Virus record (IMG/VR): IMGVR_UViG_3300034073_002656
Span: 1-38,193 of that record
DNA: 38,193 nucleotides
From: a virus
Direction: 5' to 3' (one strand)
Part shown: positions 36,931 through 38,193 of the stretch, one piece after another
How the letters are laid out: every line of letters begins with the position of its first letter
Numbering within the stretch: position 1 is the first letter of the stretch
Translations under genes and position numbers: made by a program
The notes under the pieces: generated by a model
What the model was told of the DNA's origin: nothing
The model's database searches: none
What the model saw: only the letters and a program-made list of their open reading frames with translations

Positions 36931-38193
36931 AGAAATCGCTTTATTCAAAGCGTTTCTTTCAAAGACAGAAAAGAAATCCTTCAACCTCGCAGATTTTTGT
37001 TTTGGTAAACAACTCGCGTTTGTGCAAGACCCATCGCCATTTGCCACGGCCGTTTGTAGTGTTAGGGCTGGAAAGACGGTCGGGTGTGCCGCTGACTTGG
37101 TTCACACGGCACTGGGGCGAGAAGGAATCGTGTGCTTGTATATTACACTTAATCGCCTGTCAGCTAAACGAATCATCTGGCCGGACCTACTTAGAATTTG
37201 CAGAGAATACAACTTAGGAGCAAAGATTAATGAATCTGAGTTATCACTTACGTTTCCAAACCGCTCAGTTATTTATATTTCTGGCGCTAAAGATAAATCT
37301 GAAATTGAGAAGTTTCGGGGTTTGGCTCTTGCACTTTGTTATATCGACGAATGCCAAGCTTTTAGGGATTACATCAGAGAACTTGTCGACGAAGTTATCG
37401 CGAAACGACTATTCGACTATGCTGGCCGTTTACGACTTATCGGAACTCCAGGCCCCGTCCCTGTTGGATATTTTTATGAATGCTCTGTATCGAAACAATG
37501 GTCGCATCACTACTGGACAATGTTTGACAACCCCTGGCTCCCAATCAAATCAGGGCTCAGCCATGAACAAATCCTGCAGCGAGAACTTGACAGAAAAGGT
37601 GTTACACGAGAAGACCCAAGCATCCAGCGAGAATGTTTCGGAAGATGGGCTTTTGATCCTAACTCGCTTGTCTTCAGATACAACGATTCATTAAATGATT
37701 ATGCAGACCTTCCACATTATGGAACTAGTTGGAATTATGTTATTGGGTGCGATTTGGGGTATGACGATAGCGACGCTATGGCTGTACTTGGCTGGAATGA
37801 TTCAGACCCAAAACTGTACTTGGTTGAAGAAGTGGTTAAAAACAAACAAGGAATCACAGAATTTGCCTCCCAACTCGACGCACTTATTAAGAAATATTCT
37901 CCACAAAAAGTAGTGGTAGACACCGGCGGTCTTGGAAAAAAGATTACAGAAGAAATTACAAGGCGTTACTCCATTCCCCTTGCGCCCGCTGAGAAGCAAA
38001 GAAAGTTTGAATACATTGAGCTATTAAACGATGCGCTTCGTACGCAAAGGTTTATGGCTAAAAAGAAATCGAGATTTGCTGAAGACAGTAAGCTTTTGGA
38101 ATGGGACCGGGATGATCCAAATCCTGATAAATTAAAGATAAAAGACACGTTTCACTCAGACATTTGCGACGCGGTTCTTTATGCATTTAGAGA
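36908..38193 (+). CDS. terL: Terminase large subunit, N-terminal 428 residues (continues at 247-394)
   Basis: The packaging motor ATPase and nuclease. The ATG at 36908 lies inside terS. The ATPase shows Walker A SVRAGKTV (51-58), Walker B LCYIDE (143-148) and coupling motif LIGTPGP (177-183). The nuclease domain has Asp282 (GCDLGYDDSD), Asp338 (VVVDTGG) and Asp418/Asp421 (HSDICDAV). The gene has no stop before the window ends and resumes in frame at base 2/247, giving 477 aa in total. The mismatch at 38066 makes this copy KKKS where the left copy has KKES. Confidence 0.95.
   Translation, partial: MEQHLSNEEIALFKAFLSKTEKKSFNLADFCFGKQLAFVQDPSPFATAVCSVRAGKTVGCAADLVHTALGREGIVCLYITLNRLSAKRIIWPDLLRICREYNLGAKINESELSLTFPNRSVIYISGAKDKSEIEKFRGLALALCYIDECQAFRDYIRELVDEVIAKRLFDYAGRLRLIGTPGPVPVGYFYECSVSKQWSHHYWTMFDNPWLPIKSGLSHEQILQRELDRKGVTREDPSIQRECFGRWAFDPNSLVFRYNDSLNDYADLPHYGTSWNYVIGCDLGYDDSDAMAVLGWNDSDPKLYLVEEVVKNKQGITEFASQLDALIKKYSPQKVVVDTGGLGKKITEEITRRYSIPLAPAEKQRKFEYIELLNDALRTQRFMAKKKSRFAEDSKLLEWDRDDPNPDKLKIKDTFHSDICDAVLYAFR
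37948..38193. repeat. Right copy of 246-bp terminal direct repeat
   Basis: Same sequence as 1-246 except A at 38066. Joining the copies gives a circle of 37,947 bp and restores one uninterrupted terminase gene. Confidence 0.97.

Overview
The window is an almost complete genome of a small tailed double-stranded DNA phage. It has 37,947 unique bases, because the first 246 bases recur at the end (37948-38193) with one mismatch, so the sequence is circular or circularly permuted. The gene for the large terminase subunit crosses this junction. All protein genes lie on the + strand, packed with ATGA/TAATG-type overlaps. Terminase, a portal with a long C-terminal extension, scaffold, major capsid protein, a tail-tube adaptor, a nozzle-like protein and large glycine/alanine/glutamine-rich internal proteins are present. 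No sheath, tail tube or classical tape measure is seen, so a podovirus-like (short-tailed) virion is the best reading. No integrase, repressor, DNA polymerase or RNA polymerase is recognisable. The host cannot be named from sequence alone; the collar-domain, STDWNTFNNK-repeat and YadA-head-like fibres resemble proteins I associate with environmental phages.

Layout. 1-1405: end of TerL, a metallophosphoesterase and a small barrel-like protein. 1406-1588: structured non-coding DNA ending in a promoter-like motif. 1589-8333: small head proteins, portal, scaffold and major capsid protein, closed by a strong terminator. 8334-9240: a one-gene unit (likely decoration protein) with its own promoter-like motif, a foldable leader and its own terminator. 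9244-21479: FN3-fused tail adaptor, collar fibre, second fibre, nozzle, GNAT-like protein and three internal virion proteins. 21481-28676: fibre region with two tandem modules (small beta protein plus long fibre) and a tip protein made of a duplicated domain. 28673-30011: lysis (coil-plus-one-membrane-helix holin candidate, M15 peptidase endolysin) and small genes. 30019-30094: tRNA-Asn(GTT), the only minus-strand gene. 30171-34962: early/replication block with Cas4-like nuclease, winged-helix replication initiator containing an iteron-like repeat array, helicase-loader candidate, DUF1064-type nuclease, many small proteins, and last a sigma-region-4/ArpU-like HTH protein. 34987-38193: small genes, an exported protein, TerS and TerL.

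How it may work together. A 27-base ungapped motif occurs at four places (1548, 8423, 21480, 34949), each just ahead of a late-gene block, while a different, sigma70-like extended -10 site precedes the early block at 30171. The HTH protein is the last gene of the early block and the fourth motif overlaps its stop codon. The simplest model is that the HTH protein is a late-gene activator or sigma-like factor acting on the four motifs. Replication would start inside the initiator gene at 31968-32072, as in lambda O, and otherwise use host enzymes.

No stretch longer than about 200 bases lacks a gene. The four largest gaps (1406-1588, 8334-8534, 30012-30170, 31047-31190) each hold an RNA structure, promoter-like motif or tRNA described below.
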